Program-made: the position numbers and the translations under genes | Shown: positions 4,978 through 10,694 of the stretch, one piece after another | Layout of the letters: each line of letters opens with the position of its first letter | Position numbering within the stretch: the stretch's first letter is position 1 | From: a bacterium | Lineage (GTDB): Bacteria; Arandabacterota; Arandabacteria; Arandabacterales; JALGWA01 | Reading direction: 5' to 3' | Assembly (NCBI GenBank): GCA_025774425.1 | Contig: JALGWA010000022.1 | Location: 1-10,694, forward strand | Length of the DNA: 10,694 nt | The notes under the pieces: generated by a model | What the model was told of the DNA's origin: nothing | What the model saw: only the letters and a program-made list of their open reading frames with translations | Databases searched by the model: none

Positions 4978-7602
4978 CTCGAGAAGCAGCATCTTCCGTG
5001 TCCGGCGGCAGGCCCCGGCCCTGAAATCGACGAAGTAGAGACCGGGGGCGAGGGCGTGACCCGCCGTCGAGGCGGAGTCGAAGTCTATGTCATACATCCC
5101 CGCCGCCCGGGGGCCGTCGATGAGCGTCACCACGCGGCGGCCGAGCACGTCGTAGACCGCGAGCTTCACATCGGCCGTCTCGCCGAGCGTGAAGCGCAGC
5201 GTGGTCCGGCTCCTGAAGGGATTGGGTGAATTGGGATAGAGATACGCCGACCCCTGCGCCGCCCCCGGAGGGACGCCGGCCACGGTGTCGAAGAAATTGC
5301 CCCACACGCGATAAGACCCGTAGCCGGGATCGGAGATGAAGGAAGAGTAGATCATCAGGGCGACCCCGATCGGTGTCGTGCAGACGTCGGGCGTCATCTG
5401 GTGATTGGCGGCGCCGGAGACTTCGAAGCCGGAGGGGTCGGAGACCGCCCCGGAAGTGTCGGCACGGGCGCCGTATATGTCGAGCCCGGCCGACCCGCGG
5501 CCGTCCTGCCAGATCATCAAGTACTCCCTGCCGTTGAAGGCTATGGCGGGCTCCTGCTGGTCACCCGCCGCGCCGCTTACGATGATTCCGGACGGGTCAA
5601 GCACCGTGCCGTCGGCGGTGACCCTCGAGAGGTATATGTCATAGTCGACGTTGGTGCGGTAGTCCTGCCAGACGACGGCGTACCGGTCGCCGTCGAACAC
5701 GACGTCCGGATGTTCCTGGGCAAGCGGCGCACTCGCTATGGCGATGCCGGACGAGTCGAGCACCGCCCCGTTCCTCCGTACCCGTGTTCCGAAGATGTCG
5801 TCGTAAACGTTGCGGGCGTCCTCCCATACGACGAAGAAGTCCAGGCCGTCGGACGCCGCCGAAGGGCGGGCCTGGTCCATCAAGGCCTCCGACACGGGTA
5901 TTCCCCAGGCCTCGAGCACCGTGCCGTCGGGATCGACCCGCGACGCCCTTATGTCGAAGTCGCCCCTCCGCCTGTCCTGCCAGACGACGAGGTACCTCAC
6001 GCCGTTGAAGGTCACGGCCGGGCGCTCCTGGTCGTCCGGGCCGAGCGAAACGGAGAACCCGCCCGGGTCAAGCACCGTGCCGTCGGGCGCAATCCGGGCG
6101 GCGTATATGTCGGCCTCGCCGTTGCGGTAGTCCTGCCACGCGACGAGATAGTCGCTGCCGCCGAAGCAGACCGCAGGATACATCGCGTCACTCGAGTCCA
6201 CGCACACGGAAATACCCGCGGGATCGAGCACCGTGCCGTCCGCGGACACCCGCGTGGCGCGTATGTCGTAAAGCGTCTCCTCGCGCCACTCGTGCCACAC
6301 GACCAGATAGCCGGCGCCGTCGTATGCGACAGCGGCTTCGGCCTCGTCGACGGACGCCACGCTTATGAGGAACGACGCCGGATCGAGCACCGTGCCGTCG
6401 GAGCCGACGCGTATCGCGAAGATATCCTTATGATCGTTGCGGCTGTCGTGCCACGCGATCAGCCATTTCGAGCCGTCGAATGCCGTCGCGAGGCCGAACT
6501 GCTGGCTCGGCTCCAGACTGAGCGCGAGCGACGTCGTGTCGATCACCGCGCCGGTCGAGTCGATGCGCGCGCCGTAGACATCCCAGGTGTCGCCGTTGCG
6601 ATAGTCGTCCCAGACGACGAAGTAATCGGGGCCGTTGGTGCTCACCGCCGGATAGCCCTGGTAGGCGGGGTCGTCGCATACGACGATACCGGAGTCGAGC
6701 ACCGCCCCGGCGGTGTCCACGCGCGTAGCGTATATGTCGTATGAAGTCGCGCCCATGTCGACGCCCCACGTGACCAGGCATTCGCTGCCGTTGTATGCGA
6801 CGGCGGCATGCGCCTCGTCGGCCGAGGTCACCGCGACGGGGATGCCGCCGGAATCGAGCACCGCCCCGGCATAGGTCACCCTGGTCCCGTAGATGTCCAG
6901 CTGTCCGCTCCGCCTGTCCGCCCAGACGACTAGCCATCCCGCCCCGTTGTGGGCCGTCGTCGGGTATCGCTGGGACGCCGGATCGACGCAGAGCGCTGTT
7001 CCGCCGGAGTCGAGCACGGCGCCGTCGGGCGCGACCCGTGCCCCGTAGATGTCGTCATTGCCGCTGCGTGTGTCGGCCCAGACGACGAAATAGCAGGTGT
7101 CGCCGAAGGCGATCGCGACGTCGGCCTGTCCGCCCGCCTCGGTGCAGATGGGCAGTCCGTCGGGGTCGAGCACGGCGCCGCCGGGCGTCACCCGCGCCCC
7201 GTAGATATCGTCGGTGCCGCTGCGCCTGTCCGCCCAGACGACCAGGTACCCATCGCCGTCGAAGGCCACGGCCGGGGTGGCCTGCTGACCGGGGGCGTCC
7301 GATATGATGAAACCGCCCTCGTCGAGCACGGTGCCGTCCGGCGCCACCCTGGCGCCGAAGATGTCGTTCGACGTCTTGCTCCGGTAATCGCCCCACACGA
7401 CCAGGAAGTTGGTGCCGTCGAAAGCGACCGCCGCGTCCACCTGGTACTCGATGGGCGGGCCGAGGACCACGTCCCCGCCGATGTCGAAGGCCGGGCCGAC
7501 GCTGTCCGAGGCCGCAGGGCCGTCCGCATAGGCCGGGCAGAGGCCGGCGGCCAGCATTCCCCAGAGAGCGGCCAGCAGTGCACCGCAGATGCGCTTTTCC
7601 AT
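4975..7602 (-). CDS. Exported repeat protein, about 14 propeller-like units plus C-terminal sorting/FlgD-Ig-like domain
   Basis: The product has 875 residues. A Sec signal peptide comes first, with likely cleavage after AYA at residue 26. Residues 52-738 are 13 repeats of about 53 residues with the core AxAFDGxxYLVVWxDxRxG, DIYGARVxxDGTVLD, PxGxxVS, and a Q-x-x-P-like end. A fourteenth, degenerate unit lies at about 739-783 (MIYSSF, YRVWGNFFD). Residues 784-875 form a C-terminal beta module with LYPNSPNPF, VYDVLGRRVVTLID and APGLYFVDF, typical of the type A sorting-domain/FlgD-Ig-like tails of FCB-group secreted proteins. The repeats look like beta-propeller blades, and fourteen would fit two seven-bladed propellers; that is inference. 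AAGGAGGT at 7 nt and ATG 7602 give a firm start. No catalytic motif was seen. A secreted or surface-attached binding role is likely, and it has no evident link to the neighbouring metabolism genes. Confidence 0.9.
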   Translation of the reverse strand: MEKRICGALLAALWGMLAAGLCPAYADGPAASDSVGPAFDIGGDVVLGPPIEYQVDAAVAFDGTNFLVVWGDYRSKTSNDIFGARVAPDGTVLDEGGFIISDAPGQQATPAVAFDGDGYLVVWADRRSGTDDIYGARVTPGGAVLDPDGLPICTEAGGQADVAIAFGDTCYFVVWADTRSGNDDIYGARVAPDGAVLDSGGTALCVDPASQRYPTTAHNGAGWLVVWADRRSGQLDIYGTRVTYAGAVLDSGGIPVAVTSADEAHAAVAYNGSECLVTWGVDMGATSYDIYATRVDTAGAVLDSGIVVCDDPAYQGYPAVSTNGPDYFVVWDDYRNGDTWDVYGARIDSTGAVIDTTSLALSLEPSQQFGLATAFDGSKWLIAWHDSRNDHKDIFAIRVGSDGTVLDPASFLISVASVDEAEAAVAYDGAGYLVVWHEWREETLYDIRATRVSADGTVLDPAGISVCVDSSDAMYPAVCFGGSDYLVAWQDYRNGEADIYAARIAPDGTVLDPGGFSVSLGPDDQERPAVTFNGVRYLVVWQDRRRGDFDIRASRVDPDGTVLEAWGIPVSEALMDQARPSAASDGLDFFVVWEDARNVYDDIFGTRVRRNGAVLDSSGIAIASAPLAQEHPDVVFDGDRYAVVWQDYRTNVDYDIYLSRVTADGTVLDPSGIIVSGAAGDQQEPAIAFNGREYLMIWQDGRGSAGLDIYGARADTSGAVSDPSGFEVSGAANHQMTPDVCTTPIGVALMIYSSFISDPGYGSYRVWGNFFDTVAGVPPGAAQGSAYLYPNSPNPFRSRTTLRFTLGETADVKLAVYDVLGRRVVTLIDGPRAAGMYDIDFDSASTAGHALAPGLYFVDFRAGACRRTRKMLLLE
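5389..7449 (-). repeat. Thirteen tandem, diverged coding repeats of about 156-159 bp
   Basis: This is the DNA encoding residues 52-738 of the large exported protein. The plus-strand word GCACCGTGCCGTC recurs at 5601, 5916, 6072, 6228 and 6387, at spacings of 315 (two units), 156, 156 and 159 bp. All spacings are multiples of three, and the units have drifted while keeping frame, as expected of an old internal duplication under protein-level selection. Confidence 0.85.
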
Positions 7603-7609
7603 ATACTAT

Positions 7610-7617
7610 ACCTCCTT
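7610..7617 (-). promoter_or_regulatory. Strong Shine-Dalgarno AAGGAGGT of the exported repeat protein
   Basis: A full anti-16S match ends 7 nt before ATG 7602. It fixes the start of the signal peptide. Confidence 0.88.
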
Positions 7618-7620
7618 GTA

Positions 7621-7650
7621 ATTATATCACATCGGGGGCCGGATTGCGAA
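7621..7650 (-). promoter_or_regulatory. Possible extended -10 promoter for the exported repeat protein
   Basis: On the minus strand TATAAT (7626-7621) is preceded by TGA, giving the extended TGn form. TTCGCA (7650-7645) is a four-of-six -35 at 18-nt spacing. The expected start near 7614 falls inside the Shine-Dalgarno, so the transcript would have a very short leader. Either this is a near-leaderless message or the real promoter lies further upstream. Confidence 0.55.
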
Positions 7651-7664
7651 ACCAAAAGCCCCCG
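7633..7664. promoter_or_regulatory. Inverted repeat in the divergent promoter region, possible operator
   Basis: CGGGGGC (7633-7639) and GCCCCCG (7658-7664) are a perfect 7-bp inverted repeat with an 18-nt gap. It spans the -35 element and most of the spacer of the minus-strand promoter and ends just before the plus-strand -35. A regulator site is possible; a chance G/C-tract match is the alternative. Confidence 0.35.
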
Positions 7665-7672
7665 CGTTGGAT

Positions 7673-7701
7673 TTGATTTAGGCGCCGCTTGTTGCTATCA
7701 T
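7673..7701 (+). promoter_or_regulatory. Likely promoter of the PLP enzyme gene
   Basis: TTGATT (7673-7678, four of six) and TATCAT (7696-7701, five of six) are spaced by 17 nt. The -10 is preceded by TGC, the extended form. The predicted start near 7708 leaves a leader of about 63 nt before ATG 7771. Confidence 0.65.
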
Positions 7702-7770
7702 GGGGACTCACCGGTCGTGGGGCTCGTCCCGAGGGGCGCCGCGATCCATTCCTGGAAGGAGTCGTATGAG

Positions 7771-9237
7771 ATGCCGAGCAAGGAACAGGTACTCGAGAAC
7801 ACCGTAAGAAGATGCAGGGAGAGGAATATCATCATTCCCACCTACGAACAGATGCGGGATCCCCGCAAGATACCCGCCGGCATAGTGGAGGAACTCAAGG
7901 ACATAGGCCTTTGGGACCTTCACCCGAGGAACTTGTTCCGCATCACGTGGAAGAACGAGCCCGTCACCCGCGGCGGCGGCTTCCGGGGCGTCAACTACTT
8001 CGAAATCCCCCGGGCGCTCAGCGGTGTCGATGCGAGGATTTTCGTGCTGCTGGGCAAGTTCTTCCCCACGGGGGCCCACAAAGTGGGGGCGACCTTCGGA
8101 CCGCTCGTCGAGAAACTGGTGCGCGGCGAGTTCGACCCGACGACCCAGAAGGCCCTGTGGCCGTCGACGGGCAACTACTGCAGGGGCGGCGCATACGATT
8201 CGCGCCTCCTGGCGTGTCCGTCGATCGCCGTCCTGCCCGAGGGCATGTCACAGGAGAGGTTCGAATACCTGAAGAAACTCGGCTCGGAGATCTACGCCAC
8301 GCCGGGTACCGAGAGCAATGTCAAAGAGGTGTATGACAAGACCCACGAGCTCAAGAACGAGAGACCCGACGAGGTAGTCGTGCTCAACCAGTTCGAAGAG
8401 TTCGGCAACTCCGTGTGGCATTACGCAGTCACCGGCCCGGCGATGGAAGAGGTCTTCACGAACGAGAAGAGGGCCTCCGACAGGTTCGCGGCGGTCTTCC
8501 TGACGCAGGGCTCCGCCGGGACGCTCGGCTGCGCCGACTACATACGCGAGAAGTTCCCGCGGGTCAGGATATGCGCCGGCGAGGCCCTGCAATGCCCCAC
8601 ATTGCTCTACAACGGTTACGGGGAGCATCGCATCGAGGGGATAGGCGACAAGCACGTGCCCTGGATCCACAACATCAGGAACATGGACATGGTGGCGGGC
8701 ATCGACGACGAGCAGTGCATCAGGCTCATCCGGCTCTTCAACGAGGAAGCCGGCAGGAAGCACATGCGGGAGGCCGGGGTGCCGGAGGCCATAGTCGACA
8801 GGCTGGACCTCTTCGGGATCTCCTCGGTCGCCAACCTCGTCGGCGCCATCAAGATGGCAAGGTACTACGAGATGGACACGGATGATTGCATCTTCACCGT
8901 GGCCACGGACTCGATGGAACTCTACCAGTCGAGGCTCCGGGAACTGCGCGAGGAGCGCGGCGAATACACCGCATCCGACGCGGCGAGGGACTTCGATGCC
9001 TGCCTGATGGGACAGACCATCGACCACATGCTCGAGCTGACCTACTGGGATCGGAAGCGCGTCCACAATCTCAAGTACTTCACCTGGGTCGAGCAGCAGG
9101 GCAAGACGGTCGAGGAGCTCAATGCCCAGTGGTACGACCGGAACTACTGGGCGAGCAGGTTGAACTCCTACCGGGAATGGGACGAGAGGATCCGCGAATT
9201 CAACGAGAGAACGGGGCTCCTCAAGCAATACGAATAG
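7771..9237 (+). CDS. PLP-dependent enzyme of the TrpB/CysK superfamily (fold type II), long form
   Basis: The product has 488 residues and would be cytoplasmic. PTGAHKVGA (99-107) resembles the TGAHK segment of tryptophan synthase beta, so K104 is the predicted Schiff-base lysine. STGN (132-135) matches the substrate-carboxylate loop, and GSAGTLG (247-253) the glycine-rich PLP-phosphate loop. Other clear blocks are SIAVLPEGMS (151-160), TPGTESNVKE (177-186) and the region around EGIGDKHVPW. The protein is much longer than cysteine synthase (about 310) or YgeX diaminopropionate ammonia-lyase (about 400), with a long charged, aromatic C-terminal part. It best fits the poorly characterised family annotated as PLP-dependent protein subunit beta. 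The reaction is probably a beta-elimination or beta-replacement on an amino acid; the substrate is unknown. ATG 7771 follows GGAAGGA at 10 nt. The frame stays open far upstream, but only as antisense to the repeat protein gene. It has its own divergent promoter. Confidence 0.87.
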   Translation: MPSKEQVLENTVRRCRERNIIIPTYEQMRDPRKIPAGIVEELKDIGLWDLHPRNLFRITWKNEPVTRGGGFRGVNYFEIPRALSGVDARIFVLLGKFFPTGAHKVGATFGPLVEKLVRGEFDPTTQKALWPSTGNYCRGGAYDSRLLACPSIAVLPEGMSQERFEYLKKLGSEIYATPGTESNVKEVYDKTHELKNERPDEVVVLNQFEEFGNSVWHYAVTGPAMEEVFTNEKRASDRFAAVFLTQGSAGTLGCADYIREKFPRVRICAGEALQCPTLLYNGYGEHRIEGIGDKHVPWIHNIRNMDMVAGIDDEQCIRLIRLFNEEAGRKHMREAGVPEAIVDRLDLFGISSVANLVGAIKMARYYEMDTDDCIFTVATDSMELYQSRLRELREERGEYTASDAARDFDACLMGQTIDHMLELTYWDRKRVHNLKYFTWVEQQGKTVEELNAQWYDRNYWASRLNSYREWDERIREFNERTGLLKQYE

Positions 9238-9247
9238 AGGGGGCGAC

Positions 9248-9314
9248 GGGGCCTGACCCCCCTGGGGGTTTGACCCCTCGAGATTGTGCATTTTGAGCTC
9301 TGAGCTCTGACCCC
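9248..9314. repeat. Short REP-like intergenic block with repeated TGACCCC words
   Basis: TGACCCC occurs at 9254, 9271 and 9308. GGGG/CCCC arms allow alternative hairpins: 9248-9251 with 9257-9260, ACCCCC with GGGGGT at 9256-9269, and 9265-9268 with 9274-9277. GAGCTCT is directly duplicated at 9295-9308. The 90-nt spacer after the PLP gene is almost entirely built of these words. It resembles the GGGGTCAG-type dispersed palindromes seen in some genomes and may also end transcription, though no T-tract follows. Confidence 0.45.
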
Positions 9315-9327
9315 AGTGGGAGGATGG

Positions 9328-10293
9328 ATGGATTTCATTGCCGACCTCGAGGAGCTCGCCCTCGCCACGCGCCTCAAGAGGCTGAGCGAGAGGCTGATGA
9401 AGGACGTGTCCAAGGTCTACAGCACCCTGGGAGTCGACTTCAAGGCCAACTGGTTCTCGACGCTCTACGCCCTCGGAAAGACCTCGCCCATGACCGTGAC
9501 CGGGCTGGCCAAGCTGCTCGGGCTCTCGCATCCGGCGGTCAACCAGATAGCGGCCCAGCTCCTCGCCCGGGGCTTCATCACCCAGGGCAGGGACAGGAAG
9601 GACGAGCGCAGGAGGCTCCTCCGCCTTTCCCCCAAGGGCCGCCGGCTGATGAAGCGGCTCCAGCCCGTCTGGGATGAGATAAGACTCGCCAATCGCGTCC
9701 TCCTCAGGGAAGCGGGAGTCGACCTTCTCGGGGACCTCGCCCGGGTTGAGGCCGCCCTGGACGAGAAGTCGATGCTGAACCGGGTCAGCGAGAGGCTGGG
9801 CCTGCCCACCGCTTCCCGCCTGAAGATCGTGGACTACCGGCCCGCCTACAAGAAGCATTTCCTTTCGATCAACCTCGAGTGGCTCGAGGAGTACTTCAGC
9901 GTGGAAGACAGCGACAGGAGGATTCTCAACGATCCCAACCGCAGGATCCTCAAGAAGGGCGGAGCGATACTCTTCGCGCTGCTCGACGGCGAGGTCGTGG
10001 GAACGTGCGCCCTGATCAGGCACGCCGGGGATGTGCTGGAGCTCGCCAAGATGGGCGTGAGACCGGAGGCCCGGGGCCGGGGAATCGGAAGGGCCCTCGC
10101 CGAAGCCGCCGTCGCCCGGGCCAGGAAGATGGGCGCCGCCCGGCTCTACCTGTGTACGAGCCCTGTTCTCGAGCGCGCATGCACGCTGTACCGCCGGCTC
10201 GGCTTCGAGCAGGTAGACGACATCCCGGTTCCGGGAGCCCGGGAGGAGCGCTACAGGCGTTGCAGCATCACGATGGCCCTCAGGCTGGACTAG
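9328..10293 (+). CDS. MarR-type regulator fused to a GNAT acetyltransferase
   Basis: The product has 321 residues in two parts. Residues 1 to about 155 are a MarR winged-helix domain: the helix-turn-helix lies around TVTGLAKLLGLSHPAVNQIA (56-75) and the wing around GRDRKDERRRLLRLSPKG (87-104). Residues about 167-321 are a GNAT domain with the acetyl-CoA pyrophosphate loop VRPEARGRGIG (244-254) and the late YRRLGFE block (288-294). Such fusions are a known architecture, annotated as bifunctional HTH regulator/GNAT. They probably bind DNA and acetylate a small molecule or protein, but targets are rarely known. ATG 9328 is chosen with GGAGG (9319-9323) 4 nt upstream; GTG 9316 would lose that site. 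It lies 90 nt after the PLP enzyme and 103 nt before the aminotransferase, all on one strand, so it may regulate them. Confidence 0.9.
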   Translation: MDFIADLEELALATRLKRLSERLMKDVSKVYSTLGVDFKANWFSTLYALGKTSPMTVTGLAKLLGLSHPAVNQIAAQLLARGFITQGRDRKDERRRLLRLSPKGRRLMKRLQPVWDEIRLANRVLLREAGVDLLGDLARVEAALDEKSMLNRVSERLGLPTASRLKIVDYRPAYKKHFLSINLEWLEEYFSVEDSDRRILNDPNRRILKKGGAILFALLDGEVVGTCALIRHAGDVLELAKMGVRPEARGRGIGRALAEAAVARARKMGAARLYLCTSPVLERACTLYRRLGFEQVDDIPVPGAREERYRRCSITMALRLD

Positions 10294-10396
10294 CAGCAAC
10301 ACACGAGTTCCGCGTCGATACCGCCGGGCGCCTCGCTCGGGCCGGGGCGGGGCAGCACGGCGGAGGGGGCGACGAAATACAGGAGGAGGATGGAAC
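10294..10396 (+). other. Spacer between the MarR-GNAT and aminotransferase genes
   Basis: This 103-nt spacer is G/C-rich apart from a few bases before the ribosome site. No convincing promoter or terminator was seen. AGGAGGAGGA (10381-10390), 6 nt before ATG 10397, is a strong Shine-Dalgarno that fixes the next start. Read-through from the upstream gene is therefore likely. Confidence 0.55.
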
Positions 10397-10694
10397 ATGG
10401 ACTATGAGTTCTCGAGAATCTCCGGGAGGATATTCGGATCCGAAATCAGGGAGATCCTCAAGTGGACGCGCAAGCCGGGGGTCATCTCCTTCGGCGGGGG
10501 CCTCCCCAACGCGTCGCTCTTCCCGGTCGACGAGATCGCTGAAATAACCGCCAAGGTGCTCGGCGAGAAGGGCTATCTCGCGCTCCAGTACGGGCCCACC
10601 CGCGGCGAGGGCGAAATGCTCGAAGCCATCGTCGCCCACATGCGCGAATTCGGGGACCGGGCCGCTCAAGAGCAGGTTTGCGTCACGTCTTCCT
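10397..10694 (+). CDS. PLP-dependent class I/II aminotransferase (LysN/2-aminoadipate type), partial
   Basis: The first 99 residues are visible; the gene runs off the right edge. SFGGGLPNASLFPVDEI (31-47) and ALQYGPTRGEGEMLEAI (62-78) are the N-terminal signatures of the fold-type I aminotransferase subgroup containing LysN and the MocR-type aminotransferase domain. The last visible residues VCVTSS lead into the expected cofactor-binding glycine/serine segment. Absence of a winged-helix domain before residue 1 makes it a stand-alone aminotransferase rather than a MocR regulator. Members transfer amino groups between 2-aminoadipate, branched-chain, aromatic or similar amino acids and 2-oxoglutarate. 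The catalytic lysine lies beyond the window, so substrate and integrity cannot be judged. ATG 10397 follows a strong Shine-Dalgarno at 6 nt. Confidence 0.88.
   Translation, partial: MDYEFSRISGRIFGSEIREILKWTRKPGVISFGGGLPNASLFPVDEIAEITAKVLGEKGYLALQYGPTRGEGEMLEAIVAHMREFGDRAAQEQVCVTSS

Noticed and set aside
5401..6744. 447-codon open frame on the plus strand
   Set aside because: It is antisense to the repeat protein; its repetitiveness simply mirrors the coding repeats of the other strand.
5389..7449. CRISPR array or other non-coding tandem repeat
   Set aside because: The periodicity is 156-159 bp, always a multiple of three, with diverged units that keep a protein pattern and no spacer/repeat alternation.
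6949..7770. In-frame N-terminal extension of the PLP enzyme
   Set aside because: It would be antisense to the repeat protein and cross its start and promoter; ATG 7771 has a ribosome site and begins the recognisable protein.
8248..10398. 716-codon open frame on the minus strand
   Set aside because: It is antisense to the PLP enzyme and MarR-GNAT genes, which have strong family motifs and ribosome sites. Its own product is rich in P, G, R and E with no recognisable domain, a normal by-product of GC-rich codon bias.

Overview
The window is GC-rich, gene-dense bacterial DNA. The best clue to the host is the large secreted protein at 4975-7602: its C-terminal module (YPNSPNPF, then VYDVLGRRV, then APGLYFV) is the sorting/FlgD-Ig-like tail common in the FCB group and related uncultured phyla (Eisenbacteria, Krumholzibacteria, Latescibacteria, Zixibacteria types). 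A lipoprotein with carboxypeptidase-regulatory-like repeats beside it fits the same picture. This placement is an inference; the window holds no rRNA, tRNA or phylogenetic marker.

Left block (minus strand, 4205 down to 1). A consensus sigma-70-type promoter (TTGACA-16-TATAAT) drives a compact four-gene operon: two tandem paralogous carbamoyltransferases of the knotted YgeW/AOTC/SOTC-like group, a carbamate kinase, and a GltD/PreT/YgfK-type Fe-S flavoprotein that runs off the left edge. The first gap is 1 nt, the next junction is an ATGA overlap, and the last gap is 24 nt. The gene content matches part of the ygeW-yqeA-ygfK set associated with anaerobic purine/urate-type catabolism in other bacteria. 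The likely logic is phosphorolysis of a carbamoylated intermediate to carbamoyl phosphate, ATP formation by carbamate kinase, and redox work by the flavoprotein. The unusual point is the paired transferases: the first keeps the proline-rich knot loop and HCLP, while the second has lost every proline of that loop and carries HPMP.

Middle block. A small putative lipoprotein (plus, 4334-4951) converges on an 875-residue exported repeat protein (minus, 4975-7602). A perfect 9-bp inverted repeat contains both stop codons. The large protein carries 13 repeats of about 53 residues plus a degenerate fourteenth, probably a beta-propeller-type surface or secreted protein.

Right block (plus strand). 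From a divergent promoter region (7603-7770) runs a 488-residue PLP enzyme of TrpB/CysK fold type with a long C-terminal extension. It is followed by a short C/G-rich repetitive spacer, a MarR-GNAT fusion, and the start of a class I/II (LysN/2-aminoadipate type) aminotransferase cut by the right edge. These look like amino-acid metabolism genes with a local regulator. A functional link to the carbamoyl operon is possible, because diaminopropionate ammonia-lyase, also a fold-type II PLP enzyme, sits in E. coli next to ygeW, but it is not shown here. No CRISPR array, RNA gene or insertion sequence was seen, and no gene-free stretch exceeds 300 bases.
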